The notes beneath the pieces were generated by a model. That model was not told the origin of the DNA and did no database searches. It saw only the letters and a program-made list of their open reading frames with translations. DNA of 64,000 nucleotides from Candidatus Melainabacteria bacterium (GTDB lineage Bacteria; Cyanobacteriota; Vampirovibrionia; Obscuribacterales; Obscuribacteraceae): the NCBI GenBank assembly GCA_016716405.1, contig JADJWK010000002.1, positions 62,001 to 126,000 of the forward strand, given 5' to 3'. Positions 33,985 through 43,470 of this stretch are shown piece after piece (within the stretch, counting starts at the first letter, position 1; each line of letters starts with the position of its first letter). The translations under genes were made by a program, and so were the position numbers.

Positions 33985-35251
33985 TCTGCCTGGCAAGACC
34001 ACACGCAATCGTGTTCTCATTCTCAGCCAGGACGAGAACGTCATCGATTCAGCCAGGGAGGAGGAGACTCTCCGGATCGCCCATGTGCAGGGCACCGACA
34101 ATCCCGGCTCTTTTTTGCGCTACGCCGCCGAGCACCGGATCGACGCCGCCATTATCGATACCGTCCCCGATGCCGAGGCGGCTTATGAGCATGCCCGCAG
34201 GCTGCGGGAGATTCCGGGCAACGAAGCGCTGCCCCTCGCCCTCATCTGCCCGAACAAGCTGATGCTCAGCGCTGCCGACCGGACCTATGTCGGGGCTTCC
34301 GATGTGCTCTATGCGCCTGTGTCCGGGGCCGGTCTGAGGGAGTCGGTGGAGAAGCTTCTCAGGGTCAGCACTCCCGGTCAGCCGCGTTTGCTTGTCATAG
34401 ACGATGACGAGGTTCTCTGCCGGTTCGTCTCCGCGGTGCTCACCGATCAGCGTATGGAGGTGACCTATCAGACCAGTCCGGTGGATGCCCTGGCGGCGGT
34501 GGAAAAAATCAAGCCTGACATCATCCTGCTCGATTTGATGATGCCCATGATGACCGGTTATGAAGTCTGCCGGCAGATAAGAACCATACCGGAGGTCGCC
34601 AATGTGCCTGTGATAATTCTCACATCGAAGACCAGCCAGGAAGCCAGGTCGGCGGCGTTCGCCGTGGGCGCCACTGATTTTCTCACCAAGCCTGTCCTTG
34701 CCGAGGAGCTCCAGGCAAGGGTCTCCGCTCACCTGGCCTCGGCAATGCGCAAACGCCGGGAGCGTGCCCGGGACACCGAGACCGGGATGCTGCGCGGGGA
34801 TGCTTTCATGATCGAGGCGGAAGCGCTCCGCAAGACGGCGGTGCGGATCAACCAGTGTCTCGCCCTGGCTATCGTAGAGATGGACGACTTCGACGAGCTC
34901 ACTATCGTGCAGGGACATTACGGTGCTCACAGTGCCGCGGTGCATCTCGGTCTGATGCTGCAACATCGGTTCAGCGCCGAGACTCTGCGGGCCAGATGGA
35001 GCAGCGCCGGCTATGCTCTGGCCGTTCCCGATACCGGCACCGGTGCCCTGGCCGGAGCTCTGGAGAGGCTCCTGGCTGATTTCGCTGCCTGCCAATTTGC
35101 CGGCTCCACCAACAAGTTCGTCACCACTTTCAGTGCCGGTGTAGCCGATTCTGATAAGGACGGCGATGACCTGGAGACGATAATCAAAGCGGCGCACCAC
35201 CGTCTGCGCTCCGCCAGGCGAGCGAAAAACGGGGTCGTCGCCTCAGTCTGA
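33605..35251 (+). CDS. HPt-(pseudo-REC)-REC-degenerate GGDEF regulator, 3' part
   Basis: 548 aa from GTG 33605. There is an HPt domain with phospho-His H64 (LIAHSIRGTAGSLGL), a receiver-like region without a clear phospho-Asp (RVLILSQDENVID), and a full receiver with D310 (IILLDLMMPMMTG) and Lys in FLTKPV. The C-terminal 150 residues follow the GGDEF fold (DTETGMLRGDAFM; ALAIVEMDDFDEL; VTTFSAGVADSD), but the signature GGDEF is replaced by SSAGYAL, so cyclase activity is unlikely. GTG could serve as a start (AAGGA 3 bp away), but fusion to the upstream receiver is more likely. It overlaps the convergent gene by 9 bp. Confidence 0.8.
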   Translation: MPLADEELRHLAKKLKIEQAVREARMEYLKQLESDWKMLTQLVDEFNNDRTAVTSLQQATLIAHSIRGTAGSLGLEKIGELAGRLEDFLYSLDQRDASDQEIYWSEIIRGLATGNGLIQDAMSGAADLPGKTTRNRVLILSQDENVIDSAREEETLRIAHVQGTDNPGSFLRYAAEHRIDAAIIDTVPDAEAAYEHARRLREIPGNEALPLALICPNKLMLSAADRTYVGASDVLYAPVSGAGLRESVEKLLRVSTPGQPRLLVIDDDEVLCRFVSAVLTDQRMEVTYQTSPVDALAAVEKIKPDIILLDLMMPMMTGYEVCRQIRTIPEVANVPVIILTSKTSQEARSAAFAVGATDFLTKPVLAEELQARVSAHLASAMRKRRERARDTETGMLRGDAFMIEAEALRKTAVRINQCLALAIVEMDDFDELTIVQGHYGAHSAAVHLGLMLQHRFSAETLRARWSSAGYALAVPDTGTGALAGALERLLADFAACQFAGSTNKFVTTFSAGVADSDKDGDDLETIIKAAHHRLRSARRAKNGVVASV

Positions 35252-36028
35252 GCTGTCGTGGCTCTTTTCCTGCTCTCTGTACTCCTGCTCTCTGTACTTT
35301 TTTTCTATGAGCCCGGCGTTTTTCGAGATCTTGTGATTGGGCTTGTTCGTGAATAAAACAAAGCTCGGTAGTTTCACACCGAAGAGCTTGTCTGTTTCGA
35401 CCAGCTCCATATTACGGGGACGCAGGGCGGAAAAGCGCCAGTAGCTGTGGTCTTTGCCGTCCACCGTGGCCTGGGCCAGATCTTGAATCAGAAGAATCGC
35501 CCCCTGACCATCCGGATCTTCGATCAGATCGGACAGCCCTTTCTCGTCGCAGTCGAAACGGCTCACTGCCTCTTGTTTGTGAGGAATATCGTCTCTGTCG
35601 AAGAGATAGACGAAGACCACCGACCAGGGCAAACCGCAGGCTCCGGTGGCGAGCCGCATGACGATATCTTCCCTGCCGTTTCGGTCCAGGTCCGCAGCGT
35701 ATAGAGAACCTCCGAGAAATTCGGCGAGATCCTCCCTGATGCTCCAGTCCTTGCCGGCAGCGTCCTTTCCCGAGATCGTCAGATAGCCTTCCGCTGTCCT
35801 GGCGGTCACGCCCGGTCTTATCTCTTTGCTCCAGTTGTCGTTCGGAATCTCGGTGGCGATGGTTCTCTGGGCATAAGGCTGGATTCTGCGTTGCATGGGC
35901 GCGGGCAGATAGTCGTCATAATAGGCCTGTGCCGCCGGCATCGAAGCGAGTGCGGCGGCAACGGCAACTGCGGCCATCGCCATTGTGTTCATGAATCTCA
36001 TGCTTCTGATGATTCTCATGATTCTCAT
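35243..36028 (-). CDS. hypothetical secreted protein
   Basis: 261 aa with a signal peptide (hydrophobic stretch MAMAAVAVAAALASMPAAQA). The mature part has no known domain, but ADLDRNGREDIVMRLATG resembles the Asp-rich loop of FG-GAP/VCBS-type repeats that bind Ca2+. Several in-frame ATGs (36028, 36001, 35992) precede the signal peptide and the start is uncertain. No strong ribosome site is visible. It lies between the phosphorelay operon (9-bp overlap, convergent) and the caspase-like gene. Confidence 0.5.
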   Translation of the reverse strand: MRIMRIIRSMRFMNTMAMAAVAVAAALASMPAAQAYYDDYLPAPMQRRIQPYAQRTIATEIPNDNWSKEIRPGVTARTAEGYLTISGKDAAGKDWSIREDLAEFLGGSLYAADLDRNGREDIVMRLATGACGLPWSVVFVYLFDRDDIPHKQEAVSRFDCDEKGLSDLIEDPDGQGAILLIQDLAQATVDGKDHSYWRFSALRPRNMELVETDKLFGVKLPSFVLFTNKPNHKISKNAGLIEKKYREQEYREQEKSHDSSD

Positions 36029-36121
36029 ACGGTTACCGGTCGATTTTTAGGAAAAGCCTGATCATCGCCGGTCGCTCTGGTTTTCCTGGCTGGAAAGGGC
36101 TGGTTTGAGAACAGGAATATC

Positions 36122-37924
36122 CTACTGAAACACACCGGTAATCTGGGTCATGCCGGCGCCGCCGTTCTGGGGATTGTGGGACCAGGAGGGCGGGTCGCTG
36201 TCGATGACGGTATAGAAGCCCGGCTTGATCACCAGATCCACCGGACAGTCCCAGTAGACTTCCGGGGCGCCGGCCTGGCCCGACCGGCCGTTCGCCTGCC
36301 AGGGACCGTATCTGGTGCCGTCCGAGTGCAGCAGGGTGATCCTGCCCGGCAATCTGCCGTGACCGTCGTTCCAGTGGTAATTGGTTATTTTGGTAACGAG
36401 AGCCGGTCTGTCTATGCTGAAATTGGTGGGTCTGAGCGGATTGTTCAGGCAGGCGTAGATATTGCCGTTATTATAGATGGTGGTCTCGGGGCTCCGCTTG
36501 AGCTCTCCGGACCGGTCCGGATGGCTGGTGGTCACCAGGGGCGCCACTCTCACCCTGGCGAAGCCGGCACCGCGGGAGCCCTCGTTTTGCGCCCAGGTAG
36601 AGGGATCGCTGTCGATTATCGTATAGGTGCCGGCTGGCAAGCGGATCAACGGCTCGCACTCCCAGTAGGCGTTGGGCACATTTCCCTGACCGGCTTTGCC
36701 GGTGGTCTTGAACGGTCCATAGACATAGCCGCTTTCACTCTTCAGGCTGATGGTGCCGGGTCTGGCGCCCCGGGCGTCGTTCCAGTGATAAGTGAACATA
36801 TAGGTTAGGAGTCCCGGATAATTGATATTAAAAGTGGTGGCGCGGCTGGGCTTGTTATAGACCCTATAGATATTGCCGTTGTCGAGCACGGTCACAGGCG
36901 GAATCGCAGGCAAGCTCTCGATACCCGAATCGCCTTCCACCGCGGACCAGGTCCTGGTGCTGGTCGGGGCCGTGGAGGGCGGCAGCTTTGCCTCGAGATT
37001 CTCGGTGGTCTCGTCCAGAGGCTTGACCGGAACCGGCACGATTTCGGGCATGCCTTTGCGCGGGCTCACCGGCGGTACCGCCAGGACGATGGTCTTTCCC
37101 TGCCACTCGCTCTTGAGCTCGGGAGTCTGGAGCCTGCCCCGGTCCCGGAGCACTTCTTCCTGGATACCGGCTTTCATGCTGTCGAAAGCTTCACCGATAG
37201 TGGTGGCATCTCCTTTTTCTTTGAGGGCCTTGATCAGGTGATAGGTGAAAACGCTGTTTGCGTATTGCTTGCCTTCCCAGGAGACCTGATCCGGGCTGCT
37301 GGAGGCGATGACGAGCTGGCCGGTGCCGGACGCCAGCCTGGCGGCATCCACATTGCCTGCTCTATAGAGTCCCTTGGCTTCCGGGCTGGCGGCGCCGCTG
37401 TGACAGGCATCGAGAATCAGGATCACCCGGCTCGAAAGGACCCTGCTCTTGATGATCCGCATCAGGTCTTGCAGTGGTATGGCGGTGGCATAGAGACAAT
37501 CGAGACTGGTGTCATGGGCGACTATATAGTTGAGTCCGCCCACGTCCATATCGGCGGGACTGCCGTGGCTGGAGATATAGATCACCACCAGGTCGTCGGG
37601 ATGAGCCAGGTGGGGAAGCCATTTGTCTCCGAGGGCAGAAAGAATCCGAAGTCTCGTGGCTTCTTCGTCGGTGAGGAGGACCACATGATCTTTCTTGAAA
37701 TTGCCCTCATTGACCAGATAGTCATAGAAGTCCCGGGCGTCCTTGGCAGGATAACGCAAGTTGATCTTGTTGTCGGCGAAGCGGCTGACGCCCACCACCA
37801 CTGCCCATTTGTCCTTGATCGGGCGGGTCGCTTCCCTCGACTCTTCCGCCCTGACCGAAAGAGGGCAGAGGAGCAGATGCAGGGCGATGAGCGGAAAAAG
37901 AAAGTACCTGGCAATTGCTAGCAT
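36122..37924 (-). CDS. secreted caspase-like (peptidase C14) protein with two C-terminal repeat modules
   Basis: 600 aa. Signal peptide 1-26. Residues 38-285 form a caspase-family domain: WAVVVGVSRFAD, catalytic His H120 (VVIYISSHGSP) and Cys C174 (ILDACHSGA). Both catalytic residues are intact. A Pro-rich linker (285-340) leads to two similar modules at about 345-460 and 481-597. Each has NGNIY at the start, YHWND (379-383, 516-520), YGP(F/W), and DSDP-x-x-W near the end. The modules are not a family I recognise and may bind ligand or cell wall. The stop of the MFS gene upstream overlaps the start by 7 bp. Confidence 0.82.
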   Translation of the reverse strand: MLAIARYFLFPLIALHLLLCPLSVRAEESREATRPIKDKWAVVVGVSRFADNKINLRYPAKDARDFYDYLVNEGNFKKDHVVLLTDEEATRLRILSALGDKWLPHLAHPDDLVVIYISSHGSPADMDVGGLNYIVAHDTSLDCLYATAIPLQDLMRIIKSRVLSSRVILILDACHSGAASPEAKGLYRAGNVDAARLASGTGQLVIASSSPDQVSWEGKQYANSVFTYHLIKALKEKGDATTIGEAFDSMKAGIQEEVLRDRGRLQTPELKSEWQGKTIVLAVPPVSPRKGMPEIVPVPVKPLDETTENLEAKLPPSTAPTSTRTWSAVEGDSGIESLPAIPPVTVLDNGNIYRVYNKPSRATTFNINYPGLLTYMFTYHWNDARGARPGTISLKSESGYVYGPFKTTGKAGQGNVPNAYWECEPLIRLPAGTYTIIDSDPSTWAQNEGSRGAGFARVRVAPLVTTSHPDRSGELKRSPETTIYNNGNIYACLNNPLRPTNFSIDRPALVTKITNYHWNDGHGRLPGRITLLHSDGTRYGPWQANGRSGQAGAPEVYWDCPVDLVIKPGFYTVIDSDPPSWSHNPQNGGAGMTQITGVFQ

Positions 37925-39258
37925 TTGTCAATTCTAGAAGAAGGTGCTTCTCCGTCCATCGTCCCGGAGGAGGGTTTGGCCATCAGAGCCAGGATCATGG
38001 CGCATACTGACGATATGGCAAGCACCACCAGGGAAGCGGCAAAACCCTGACTACCTGCTTTCACCAGACCCACTAGATAAGGACCGGCGAAGCCGCCGAG
38101 ATTGCCCACTGAATTGATCACTGCAATGCCGGTGGCATGATCTCTCCGGGGCAGGGTCTCTCTGGTGAGGGCCCAGAACGGCCCCACCGAACCCCAGATA
38201 CCGAAGGCCGCCAGGCAGAGACCGACCATCTGGACGATGTTGTGGCTGCTTGTCATGGAAAGAAGGAGACCGGCGAAAGTACAGGCGGCAGCGGCCATCA
38301 CGTGAAGACGGCGCTCTCCTCGCCGGTCGGAGCTCCGGGCTATGACCAGCATGCCCAGGGCCTGGAAAACAGCCGGAATCGCGGCAAGAAGAGCCGTGGT
38401 GGTGTCATCCAGACCCCGGGCATGGGATCCTGAGGCTTTGATTATCTGGGGGAGCCAGAGCTGGAAGCCATACATGCTCACGGTCAGTGAAAAATAGAGA
38501 GCCGCCGAGCGCCAGACCAGAGGATTGCTCAGGGTGTGGAGAAAGCCTGTCTTGCTTCCGTCTTTTTGAGGTTGAGCCTCTTTCTCGCGGCTGGAACTCG
38601 ATGCCTTCTCGATGATTTCGACTTCTTCGGGGCTTAAAAAAGAGGCTGTGGCCGGTCTGTCCGGAAGCAATACCAGAACCAGGAATCCGCACACTATCGC
38701 CGGTGCGCCGGTGACCAGAAAAAGCCATTTCCAGCCTGCCAGACCGGCTGCGCCAGACATCGAAAGGGCGGCCGCGGCGATGGCGCTGCCGGCAATCCCC
38801 GATATCGGAATAGCGGTCATGAAGCGCGCCACTGCCGAGCCGTAGTATTTGCCCGGGAACCAGTAAGTGAGATAAAGAAGCATGCCCGGGAAAAAGCCCG
38901 CCTCGGCGATACCCAGAAGAAGTCTCAGGGCGCAGAACTGGAAGGGGGTTTCGACCAGACAGAAAAGCAGGGTGAGGAAACCCCAGACCACCATGATCCC
39001 GGCTATCCAGCGCCGGGCTCCCAGGCGCTCGATGACCAGATTGCTGGGAATCCCGAAGATGCAATAGCCGATAAAGAAAATCCCCGCCCCCAGCCCGAAA
39101 TCGGCGTCGGAAAAGCCCAGGTCCTGATTCATGGCCAGGGCGGCGAAGGAGACATTGATCCTGTCCAGATACGAGATCACATAGAGAGCCAGCATGAAAG
39201 GGATGAGCCGCAGGGTTATCCTGGCCAGCAGCTTGCTCTCGTAGGCGTCGGTTTCCAT
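37918..39258 (-). CDS. MFS transporter, anion:cation symporter (ACS) type
   Basis: 446 aa with 12 predicted TM helices and a central hydrophilic loop (SSSSREKEAQPQKDGSK). Family features: RITLRLIPFMLALYVISYLDRINVSFAALAMNQDLG near the N-terminus, and IPSNLVIERLGARRWI in the first cytoplasmic loop, both typical of the ACS family (hexuronate, phthalate, nicotinate and similar organic anions). The substrate cannot be told. It overlaps the caspase-like gene by 7 bp on the same strand, which is probably only packing. Confidence 0.85.
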   Translation of the reverse strand: METDAYESKLLARITLRLIPFMLALYVISYLDRINVSFAALAMNQDLGFSDADFGLGAGIFFIGYCIFGIPSNLVIERLGARRWIAGIMVVWGFLTLLFCLVETPFQFCALRLLLGIAEAGFFPGMLLYLTYWFPGKYYGSAVARFMTAIPISGIAGSAIAAAALSMSGAAGLAGWKWLFLVTGAPAIVCGFLVLVLLPDRPATASFLSPEEVEIIEKASSSSREKEAQPQKDGSKTGFLHTLSNPLVWRSAALYFSLTVSMYGFQLWLPQIIKASGSHARGLDDTTTALLAAIPAVFQALGMLVIARSSDRRGERRLHVMAAAACTFAGLLLSMTSSHNIVQMVGLCLAAFGIWGSVGPFWALTRETLPRRDHATGIAVINSVGNLGGFAGPYLVGLVKAGSQGFAASLVVLAISSVCAMILALMAKPSSGTMDGEAPSSRIDKC

Positions 39259-39370
39259 CCTCCATATCGTACATCTCTTTCGGCGCAGTTACACATGGGT
39301 TGCAAGTGGGCTCTATCTTGGGACCTACAGTCGCAGTTGCCTGCAAGCGTTTTTCAAAGGAGATTCGACC

Positions 39371-40081
39371 ATGAAGGAATTAGTAGACGTCAATGATGGT
39401 GGCAAGAACAACGAAGTGTTCGGTCAGGCGGGTGGTCTTGTTACCCCGGAGGACTGGGCGCGATACAGCGACAAGCTATTTGCCGGCCGCAAGGGCAGCG
39501 AGCAGGATCTGGGCGCCAAGCCGGGTCCCTCCGGCTATCTCGATCTACCCAGCCCCTTTGACTACTCGGATGACAAGATCCGGATGGGCAAGAAAGACAT
39601 GGAGCTCAAAGGACCCAAGTGTGTCGATCTCAACGGCTCCCATTCTGATACCGACAGTGATTCATCTCAGGGCAGCCACAGCCAGGAGTATCTGGACGAG
39701 CAGCTCGGAAACGGGCCTGTGAAGGACGGCATGAAAAAGGTCATCGAAGGCGGACTCAAAGACGGTATCGAGAATGACTTCTTCGATGCGGACCGGAGCC
39801 GCTCGGTGAAGCCCGATATCTTCCCTGGACCGACATTCGATCCGGACAAGCCTGACATAGAGCTCGATGGCGGCCCCAAAACGCCGCTTGCTTCGCCAGA
39901 GGTCGAGCTCGCGCCGGAGACTATCTACAATATAAGCGATATGGGCGATACTTTTGCCATCAATAACAATACCGTCAGAGCAACTGCGAGACCGGCTCCG
40001 ATTCTCACCCAGCCTTTCACCGTCAATCGGGACGGCTCGATCAGCCGCGGCACCACTCGCTCGGCTCCCCTGGGCAAGTAG
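39371..40081 (+). CDS. hypothetical acidic, low-complexity protein
   Basis: 236 aa, no signal peptide or TM segment. It is rich in Asp, Gly, Pro and Ser (NGSHSDTDSDSSQGSHSQEY; PTFDPDKPDIELDGGPK), so probably largely disordered. AAAGGAG lies 8 bp before the ATG, supporting expression. No family is recognised. It stands alone between the MFS gene and the convergent kinase gene. Confidence 0.5.
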   Translation: MKELVDVNDGGKNNEVFGQAGGLVTPEDWARYSDKLFAGRKGSEQDLGAKPGPSGYLDLPSPFDYSDDKIRMGKKDMELKGPKCVDLNGSHSDTDSDSSQGSHSQEYLDEQLGNGPVKDGMKKVIEGGLKDGIENDFFDADRSRSVKPDIFPGPTFDPDKPDIELDGGPKTPLASPEVELAPETIYNISDMGDTFAINNNTVRATARPAPILTQPFTVNRDGSISRGTTRSAPLGK

Positions 40082-40170
40082 ACTTTCCTCAAAGACCATA
40101 CGGACGCACAGGCAGCGGGATGGGCGCCGGCGATGAGATCGCCGGCGTCCTTTCAGATGAATCTCATGAT

Positions 40171-41991
40171 TCAAGTATGGTGATTTTCGTCTCCAGGGGG
40201 CGCGAGAGGGACGGTGAAGGCGAAACGGCTTCCTACATCCTCGACGCTGGTCACCCAGATTCGTCCACCATGGAGCTCGACGATGGATTTGCAGATAGTG
40301 AGACCGAGACCGGAGCCGGTGCGGGAGTCTTCCCTTGTATCTACCTGGCTGTAGCGATCGAAGATCGTCTCGATCTGATCAGGCGGAATTCCTCGACCTT
40401 CATCTTTTACAGAGATCTCGACAAAACCATCGGTGATGGCAGCCTCTATCTCGATAGCGGTAAGGGGCGTGGCGAACTTGAGAGCATTGCCGACCAGGTT
40501 CTGGAGGACCCGGGCGATCCGCTCCTCGTCGATGAAGGCGTTGCAGCCGGCGGCGCCGGTGCGGATTTCGATCCCCTTCTCTTCGGCGGTGACCGAGTTG
40601 TTCTCCACAACGGATGCGAAGAGCTTGTCTACGGCAACCGGCTTCCGCTCGAGGGTCATCATGCCGCTTCCCATCTTGTCTATATCGAGGAGATCGTTGA
40701 TCAGGAAAATCATGGAGCGGGTGTTGCGGGCGGCCGAGCGCACGAATTTTTTGCCCTTCTCCTCGAAGGTGGCATAGAGACCGCGCTCGAAAAAGTCCAG
40801 GACATTGGAGATGGTCATGAGCGGGCTCCTGAGATCGTGGGAGACCATGGCCATGAGCTCCCGGCGCAGGTCCTCGGCGCGGCGTCTCTCGGTGACATCA
40901 TGGAGGACAAGGAAAAATGCTTTCTCTGAAGGAGACCACTGGCCCGACCAGAGAGTGCAGCGCGCTTCTCCGGAAGCGTGCCGGAGGCGAAGCTCGCGGT
41001 TTGCAGCCGAGTCTGTCTCTTTGAGCTCGGCTAGATAGTCGAGCATGCGGTTGGTGTCGTCGGCGATCACCAGGTCCACAATATACCTGCCTAGAAGAGC
41101 ATCGCTCTCGAGGCCGAGAAGGCTTTCGCTTGCCGGGTTGGCGCTGGTGATCCTGCCGTTCTCGTCCAGGGAGCAAATCAGGTCGCCGGCATTGGTGAGA
41201 ATGGCGCGCTCTTTCTCTCTGGAGCGCTCGAGCTCGGCAGCCATACGGTGAAACTCGGCATCGAGTCTGGCTATCTCGTCATCGCCCTCAAGGGGCGGAT
41301 GGAGGGGGGCGTTGCTGGCCAGGCGCAGGGTGTTGTCGCACATCCTCTCCAGGCGCTCGGTGACAGTCCGGATGAAGATCAGGGCGGCGCCCAGAGCCAG
41401 AAGAAGATCGAAAACCGCGGTGGCGATAAGCACCTGCTGGGACTTCTGCCTGAGAGCCGCCTGGATCTCCGGGCTTCTCTCGGAGAGTTTTTTCTGCTCC
41501 TCACCGACATAGACAAGCTCTTCCTTGAGGACATCTTTTATTGACGCCCTGATCCTTTTCCAGAGGCCCTTTTGCAGCGCGCGCTCGCTCAGCCCGGCGG
41601 TCTCCTGGGACTCTTTGACGGCCATGAGATTTCTCAGGGTCTCTTCGGAGGTCTTGCGCGAGTCTTTTGCTATGGCGAGCAATTTCGGGTCGTCCCTGAC
41701 CAGGGACTCCAGGCGATCGTAATCATTGTCCATGCGGCTCTTGAATATGCCGAACAAGGGATCGTCCACGGTCAGGTGCTTGATGGCGTCGGGATCGCCT
41801 CCGAATGATGCCACTATGTCAAGGGCGTCTTTCGAGAGGGTATTGATGGCATCGGCGATATTGCGAGCCCTGGTGGAGCGCCTGAGCTCCAGCTCGGCTT
41901 CGTGATTGAGATTGGCGACGCAGACGAGCAGACCGATCTGGACGATGGAAGGGATTGCCACGAAGGCCAGAACCTTTCTCGATAGAGACAT
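40171..41991 (-). CDS. sensor histidine kinase, HAMP-PAS-HisKA-HATPase
   Basis: 606 aa. TM1 about 8-26, an extracytoplasmic helical domain of about 160 residues, TM2 about 192-212, and a HAMP linker (RLERMCDNTLRLASN). A PAS domain follows (ILTNAGDLICSLDENGRI), then HisKA with phospho-His in MAMVSHDLRSPLMT and HATPase with NLVGNALKFA, DEGRGI and GSGLGLTICKS. It is divergent from the OmpR-type regulator at 42085, with about 93 bp between starts, so the two are very likely cognate and share a control region. Confidence 0.9.
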   Translation of the reverse strand: MSLSRKVLAFVAIPSIVQIGLLVCVANLNHEAELELRRSTRARNIADAINTLSKDALDIVASFGGDPDAIKHLTVDDPLFGIFKSRMDNDYDRLESLVRDDPKLLAIAKDSRKTSEETLRNLMAVKESQETAGLSERALQKGLWKRIRASIKDVLKEELVYVGEEQKKLSERSPEIQAALRQKSQQVLIATAVFDLLLALGAALIFIRTVTERLERMCDNTLRLASNAPLHPPLEGDDEIARLDAEFHRMAAELERSREKERAILTNAGDLICSLDENGRITSANPASESLLGLESDALLGRYIVDLVIADDTNRMLDYLAELKETDSAANRELRLRHASGEARCTLWSGQWSPSEKAFFLVLHDVTERRRAEDLRRELMAMVSHDLRSPLMTISNVLDFFERGLYATFEEKGKKFVRSAARNTRSMIFLINDLLDIDKMGSGMMTLERKPVAVDKLFASVVENNSVTAEEKGIEIRTGAAGCNAFIDEERIARVLQNLVGNALKFATPLTAIEIEAAITDGFVEISVKDEGRGIPPDQIETIFDRYSQVDTREDSRTGSGLGLTICKSIVELHGGRIWVTSVEDVGSRFAFTVPLAPPGDENHHT

Positions 41992-42084
41992 CTTTTCGGC
42001 TCGACCGCCTGTGTGCGGGGGAATCTGATACTCGACTATAATACTATGACTCGATCAGCTATGACGGCGGGGGAGGCTCCGGGG

Positions 42085-42756
42085 ATGGCCAAACTTCTCC
42101 TGGTGGATGACAACCGGGACCTTGCAGACACAATCGAAGCGGAGCTGGTCCTGGAAGGGCATACCGTGGACACGTTCTATGCCGGCGACGATGCCCGGGA
42201 GGCTCTCCGCTCTTTTGTCTACGATGCGGTCATTCTGGACTGGGACCTTCCCGGCAAGAGCGGTATCGATATCCTGGCGGAGTTTCGCGCCGGAGGCGGT
42301 CTGACACCTGTGATAATGCTTACAGGTAAGGACTCGGTGGCGGAGAAGCTCACCGGGCTCGATACCGGTGCCGACGATTATCTGACCAAACCCTTCAATC
42401 TCAAAGAGCTTGTCGCCCGGGTACGATCGCTTCTTCGCCGTCCGCCCCAGTTGCGTCCCGACACCCTGGAGCATGCCGGCATCAAGCTCGATCCGGCAAA
42501 TTTCAGCGCCATCAGAGATGGTGCGGCCCTGCGCTTGCAACCCCGGGACTTCGCGCTTCTGGAGTTTTTCTTCAGGCATCCCGGCGAGATTTTCGACACC
42601 GAGGCTCTCATGTCACGGGTATGGAGCTACGACTCGGCTTGCTCACCTGCGGCGGTGCGCATGGCGATTACCCGCCTGCGCAAGACCCTCGATGAAGATG
42701 GGAAGCCTTCCATCATCGAGAATGTGCCGCGGGTAGGTTATAAGCTGAAAGACTAG
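42085..42756 (+). CDS. OmpR/PhoB-family response regulator
   Basis: 223 aa. Receiver: D8/D9, phospho-acceptor D52 in ILDWDLPGKSG, Lys in YLTKPF. The winged-helix domain ends with RMAITRLRKTLD and NVPRVGYKLKD. ATG 42085 is chosen because GGAGG precedes it by 8 bp and it starts at the first receiver strand; 42013 would add 24 residues. Likely partner of the divergent kinase at 40171. Confidence 0.88.
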   Translation: MAKLLLVDDNRDLADTIEAELVLEGHTVDTFYAGDDAREALRSFVYDAVILDWDLPGKSGIDILAEFRAGGGLTPVIMLTGKDSVAEKLTGLDTGADDYLTKPFNLKELVARVRSLLRRPPQLRPDTLEHAGIKLDPANFSAIRDGAALRLQPRDFALLEFFFRHPGEIFDTEALMSRVWSYDSACSPAAVRMAITRLRKTLDEDGKPSIIENVPRVGYKLKD

Positions 42757-42780
42757 GAGCTGGCTCGAGATCGATATCTG

Positions 42781-43410
42781 TCATCCCAGGGCGTCTTTGA
42801 GGGCCGTGCGTGCCGCCAGGCTCTTGATGGCGACATCGATAAGCTCCTTTTCGGCTTCCAGGCGTTTGCAAGTATCGTCCATCTCCAGTATTCTCTGTTG
42901 CTCCGAAGAAGAGCCGTAGAGCGATGCCGGGACCATGAAAGAGAGCTCCCGGGGAGACTGGGGCCAGATATCGCCTATCTCCAGGTCTTTGTCCAGAAGC
43001 TTGGAGGAGAGACGGAAGAGATCACCGAGCATCTCTCTGAGCTCTCTGGCTTTCGAGTAAGCCTCCGCCTCCGGCTCGCGCTCGTCAATCATCTCCACCA
43101 GGGCCGAGATGAAAGGCTTTATCTGTTGGAGATTTCTGACCCGGAAACGCTCCACTCCTCGCGCGTCGATATTGAGCCTCCCGTCATCGTAGCGGGTCAC
43201 ATCGACGACCCGGGCGAGACAGCCGATGGAAGCCATCTGCCTGTCCTCATCGAGGTTGAGCACACCGAAGAGACCGTCGCCGGAGAGTACGGCGGCGAAC
43301 ATAAGCCTGTAGCGCTCCTCGAAGATGTGAAGCGGCAGCTTGCCCCCCGGAAAGAGTACTACCTGCAGGGGGAAGATCGGGATGGTCAGTTCTCGGTTGG
43401 TGCTGCTCAT
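42781..43410 (-). CDS. Lon N-terminal (substrate-binding) domain protein
   Basis: About 209 aa. The LON-N domain is clear: LTIPIFPLQVVLFPGGKLPLHIFEERYR, then DGLFGVLNLDED, then GCLARVVDVTRYDDGRLNIDARGVERFRV. A helical C-terminal part follows. It has no AAA or protease domain, so it is a stand-alone adaptor-like protein of unknown partner. ATG 43410 gives the standard length; upstream in-frame sequence (to 43959) is the antisense of the next gene. Confidence 0.82.
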   Translation of the reverse strand: MSSTNRELTIPIFPLQVVLFPGGKLPLHIFEERYRLMFAAVLSGDGLFGVLNLDEDRQMASIGCLARVVDVTRYDDGRLNIDARGVERFRVRNLQQIKPFISALVEMIDEREPEAEAYSKARELREMLGDLFRLSSKLLDKDLEIGDIWPQSPRELSFMVPASLYGSSSEQQRILEMDDTCKRLEAEKELIDVAIKSLAARTALKDALG

Positions 43411-43470
43411 GAAATGATTATGGATTCGGCAGGGGTACAGAAGGTGAACGCACGGGTATACTGGAAAACA

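Noticed and set aside
40120..40929. 269-aa plus-strand frame opposite the HAMP-PAS kinase
   Set aside because: It is antisense to the conserved HisKA and HATPase regions and has no domain.
42898..43470. N-terminal extension of the TPR-like gene by 191 codons
   Set aside because: The extension is antisense to the Lon N-terminal-domain gene. The signal peptide begins at the ATG at 43471.
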